NCBI GenBank assembly: GCA_023393575.1
Contig: JAEWKX010000331.1
Coordinates: 1-7,806, forward strand
Reading direction: 5' to 3'
Length of the DNA: 7,806 bases
Source: Pseudomonadota bacterium
GTDB taxonomy: Bacteria > Pseudomonadota > Alphaproteobacteria > Rhizobiales > Rhizobiaceae
The position numbers were made by a program, and so were the translations under genes. Under the pieces are notes generated by a model. That model searched no databases. It worked only from the letters and a program-made list of their open reading frames with translations, and was not told the DNA's origin. Numbering within the stretch: position 1 is the stretch's first letter; each line of letters begins with the position of its first letter. This document shows, one piece after another, positions 5,265 through 7,806 of this stretch.

Positions 5265-7806
5265 GTGTCTAAATCTCTCGACAGCTTCAATTGTCGGTCC
5301 GTCCTTACCGTTGGCGGCAAGGACTATGTCTATTACAGCCTGCCCAAGGCGGAAGCGAACGGCCTCTCCGGCGTCTCCAAGCTACCCTTCTCCATGAAGG
5401 TGCTGCTTGAGAACCTGTTGCGCTTCGAAGACGGCCAGTCCGTCACCAAGGAGCAGATTCTATCGGTCGCCGAATGGCTGAGCAACAAGGGCCAGACGGA
5501 GGCCGAGATCGCCTATCGCCCGGCGCGCGTGCTGATGCAGGACTTCACCGGCGTTCCGGCGGTGGTCGATCTTGCAGCCATGCGCGACGGCATCAAGGCG
5601 CTCGGCGGCGATGCAGAGAAGATCAATCCCCTCGTTCCGGTCGATCTCGTCATCGACCACTCCGTCATCGTCGACGAATTCGGCACGCCGACGGCCTTCG
5701 CCCGCAACGTAGAGCTTGAATACGAACGCAACGGCGAGCGCTACCGCTTCCTGAAATGGGGCCAGCAGGCATTCAAGAACTTCCGCGTTGTTCCGCCCGG
5801 CACCGGTATCTGTCACCAGGTCAACCTCGAATATCTCGGCCAGACCGTCTGGACCACGGAAGAGGACGGCGAGACGATCGCCTATCCGGACACCTGCGTC
5901 GGGACCGATTCCCACACCACGATGATCAACGGTCTGGGCGTTCTCGGCTGGGGCGTCGGCGGCATCGAGGCGGAAGCCTCCATGCTCGGCCAGCCGGTTT
6001 CCATGCTCCTGCCTGAAGTCGTCGGCTTCAAGCTGACGGGCAAGCTGAAGGAAGGCGTAACCGCGACGGACCTCGTGCTGACCGTCGTGCAGATGCTTCG
6101 CAAGAAGGGCGTGGTCTCGAAGTTCGTCGAGTTCTTCGGCCCCGGCATGGACAACATGCCGCTCGCGGACCGCGCGACGATCGGCAACATGGGACCGGAA
6201 TACGGCGCGACCTGCGGCTTCTTCCCGGTCGACGGCGAAACCATCAGCTATCTCAACATGTCCGGCCGCACCAAGGAGCGCATTGCGCTGGTCGAAGCCT
6301 ATTCCAAGGCGCAGGGCATGTGGCGCGAGGGCGACGGCTCCGACATCGTCTTCACCGATACGCTCGAGCTCGACCTTGGCGACGTCGTACCGTCCATGGC
6401 CGGCCCGAAGCGTCCCGAAGGCCGCATTCCGCTTGAAGGCATCGCCTCCGGTTTCGCCGCCGCCCTCGACGCCGACTACAAGAAGCCCGGGCAGCTCTCG
6501 ACCCGATACCCGGTGGAAGGCGCCGACTTCGACCTCGGTCATGGCGACGTGGCGATTGCCGCGATCACGTCCTGCACCAACACTTCGAACCCGAGCGTCC
6601 TGATCGCCGCCGGCCTGCTGGCCCGCAACGCGGTGGCCAAGGGCCTGAAGACCAAGCCTTGGGTCAAGACGTCGCTGGCACCCGGATCCCAGGTGGTCGG
6701 TGAATACCTGGCGAAGTCCGGCCTCCAGACCGACCTGGACAAGCTCGGCTTCAACCTAGTCGGCTTCGGCTGCACCACCTGCATCGGCAATTCCGGCCCG
6801 CTGCCGGGGCCGATCTCCAAGACGATCAACGACAAGGGCCTGATCGTTTCGGGCGTGCTGTCCGGCAACCGCAACTTCGAAGGCCGCATCTCGCCGGACG
6901 TCCAGGCGAACTACCTCGCTTCGCCGCCGCTCGTCGTGGCCTATGCGCTGGCCGGCACGGTTCAGAAGGACCTGACCACGGAACCGCTCGGCGAAGACCG
7001 GGAGGGCAACCCGGTCTTCCTGAAGGACCTCTGGCCGACCTCGCCCGAGGTACAGGAGTTCATCCAGAAATACGTCACGCGCGAGCTCTACGAGACGAAG
7101 TATGCCGACGTCTTCAAGGGCGACGCCAACTGGCAGGCGGTCAAGGTGCCTCCGGGCGACACCTATGCCTGGGACGACAAGTCGACCTATGTCCAGAACC
7201 CGCCCTACTTCATCGGCATGGGCAAGACCGGCTCCGGCCTCAAGGACATCAAGGGTGCCCGCATCCTCGGCCTGTTCGGCGACAAGATTACCACGGACCA
7301 CATCTCGCCGGCCGGTTCGATCAAGGCGGCCTCTCCGGCCGGAGCCTACCTCACGGAGAACGGCGTCGGGGTCGCGGACTTCAACCAGTACGGCACGCGT
7401 CGCGGCAACCATGAGGTGATGATGCGCGGGACCTTCGCCAACATCCGCCTGCGCAACCACATGCTCGGGCCGAACGGCAAGGAAGGCGGCTACACCATCC
7501 ACTATCCGTCGAAGGAGGAGATGTCGATCAACGACGCGGCCATGAAGTACAAGGCCGAGGGCGTTCCGCTCGTCATCTTCGCCGGTGTCGAATACGGCAA
7601 CGGCTCGTCGCGCGACTGGGCTGCGAAGGGCACCAACCTTCTCGGCGTCAAGGCTGTCATAGCCCAGTCCTTCGAGCGTATCCACCGCTCGAACCTGGTC
7701 GGCATGGGCGTCGTTCCGTTCGTCCTCGAGGAAGGCGCCAACTGGGCCCGCCTCAACCTCAAGGGCGACGAGACGGTGTCGATCGAAGGTCTCGAAGGGC
7801 CGATCA
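5265..7806 (+). CDS. acnA: Aconitate hydratase, AcnA/IRP1 type (3' end beyond window)
   Basis: The frame is open from GTG 5265 to the window end: 847 complete codons of the usual 890 or so, so about 50 residues are missing. The start is chosen from the family-like N-terminus [10 protein letters not shown]; a weak GGGG lies 9 bases upstream, and an in-frame TTG at 5256 is less likely. It converts citrate to isocitrate in the TCA cycle with a 4Fe-4S cluster. Seen: TDSHT (214-218), the three cluster cysteines C437 (in SCTNTSNP), C503 and C506 (in [10 protein letters not shown]), [12 protein letters not shown], and the swivel-domain substrate site [10 protein letters not shown] around R783. All catalytic elements visible are intact. 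It is divergent from ccmA, and the shared upstream region holds a possible iron-control box. Proteins of this class can bind RNA when the cluster is lost; nothing here shows that directly. Confidence 0.97.
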   Translation, partial: MSKSLDSFNCRSVLTVGGKDYVYYSLPKAEANGLSGVSKLPFSMKVLLENLLRFEDGQSVTKEQILSVAEWLSNKGQTEAEIAYRPARVLMQDFTGVPAVVDLAAMRDGIKALGGDAEKINPLVPVDLVIDHSVIVDEFGTPTAFARNVELEYERNGERYRFLKWGQQAFKNFRVVPPGTGICHQVNLEYLGQTVWTTEEDGETIAYPDTCVGTDSHTTMINGLGVLGWGVGGIEAEASMLGQPVSMLLPEVVGFKLTGKLKEGVTATDLVLTVVQMLRKKGVVSKFVEFFGPGMDNMPLADRATIGNMGPEYGATCGFFPVDGETISYLNMSGRTKERIALVEAYSKAQGMWREGDGSDIVFTDTLELDLGDVVPSMAGPKRPEGRIPLEGIASGFAAALDADYKKPGQLSTRYPVEGADFDLGHGDVAIAAITSCTNTSNPSVLIAAGLLARNAVAKGLKTKPWVKTSLAPGSQVVGEYLAKSGLQTDLDKLGFNLVGFGCTTCIGNSGPLPGPISKTINDKGLIVSGVLSGNRNFEGRISPDVQANYLASPPLVVAYALAGTVQKDLTTEPLGEDREGNPVFLKDLWPTSPEVQEFIQKYVTRELYETKYADVFKGDANWQAVKVPPGDTYAWDDKSTYVQNPPYFIGMGKTGSGLKDIKGARILGLFGDKITTDHISPAGSIKAASPAGAYLTENGVGVADFNQYGTRRGNHEVMMRGTFANIRLRNHMLGPNGKEGGYTIHYPSKEEMSINDAAMKYKAEGVPLVIFAGVEYGNGSSRDWAAKGTNLLGVKAVIAQSFERIHRSNLVGMGVVPFVLEEGANWARLNLKGDETVSIEGLEGPI

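Noticed and set aside
5460..6542. Minus-strand 360-codon frame opposite acnA
   Set aside because: Antisense shadow of aconitase, whose + strand frame is unbroken with all cluster cysteines.
1..7806. CRISPR array, tRNA or rRNA genes
   Set aside because: No spaced repeat series and no tRNA or rRNA-like sequence seen on either strand.

Overview
The window looks like chromosomal DNA from a rhizobial alphaproteobacterium (order Rhizobiales, probably Rhizobiaceae). Grounds: GC-rich coding sequence (one sampled 60-base row of ccmG is 70% GC), a UPF0314/DUF2585 membrane protein, a yciB - DUF2585 - ccmGDCBA - acnA order that I recall from rhizobial genomes, and a possible Irr-type iron-control box between ccmA and acnA. 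No species-level claim is made.

Left part (1-1061, + strand): the 3' part of yciB/ispZ (septation protein A family), then a DUF2585/UPF0314 membrane protein gene whose GTG start overlaps the yciB stop. Middle (about 1067-2143): an AT-richer patch (45-47% GC in three sampled rows) holding a two-gene cassette, a 62-residue antitoxin-like protein and a Fic-domain protein with the complete motif HPFADGNGRTAR. The patch is bracketed by an 18/19 direct repeat that is the last codons of ccmG: one copy is the living ccmG 3' end, the other an in-frame remnant 5 bases past the DUF2585 stop. The simplest reading is that the cassette entered at the 3' end of ccmG and supplied a replacement gene tail.

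Right-centre (2123-5000, - strand): the cytochrome c maturation operon ccmA-ccmB-ccmC-ccmD-ccmG, tightly packed with ATGA overlaps at ccmA/ccmB and ccmD/ccmG. CcmA and CcmB are the ABC transporter parts, CcmC and CcmD handle periplasmic haem, and CcmG is the thioredoxin-like thiol reductase. The CcmG here reads Trp-Gly-Gly-Pro-Cys where Trp-Cys-x-x-Cys is expected, so the nucleophilic cysteine is missing although the frame is intact. ccmE, ccmF and ccmH are not in this window.

Right (5001-7806): a divergent control region of about 264 bases and acnA (+ strand, 847 codons seen, running off the window). The control region has an imperfect Irr/ICE-like palindrome over a candidate promoter and several inverted repeats in the presumed acnA leader. 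A haem-assembly operon and an iron-sulfur aconitase sharing one iron-responsive control region is biologically coherent. The strongest leads are the CcmG cysteine loss, the Fic cassette with its duplicated ccmG end, and the acnA/ccm control region.
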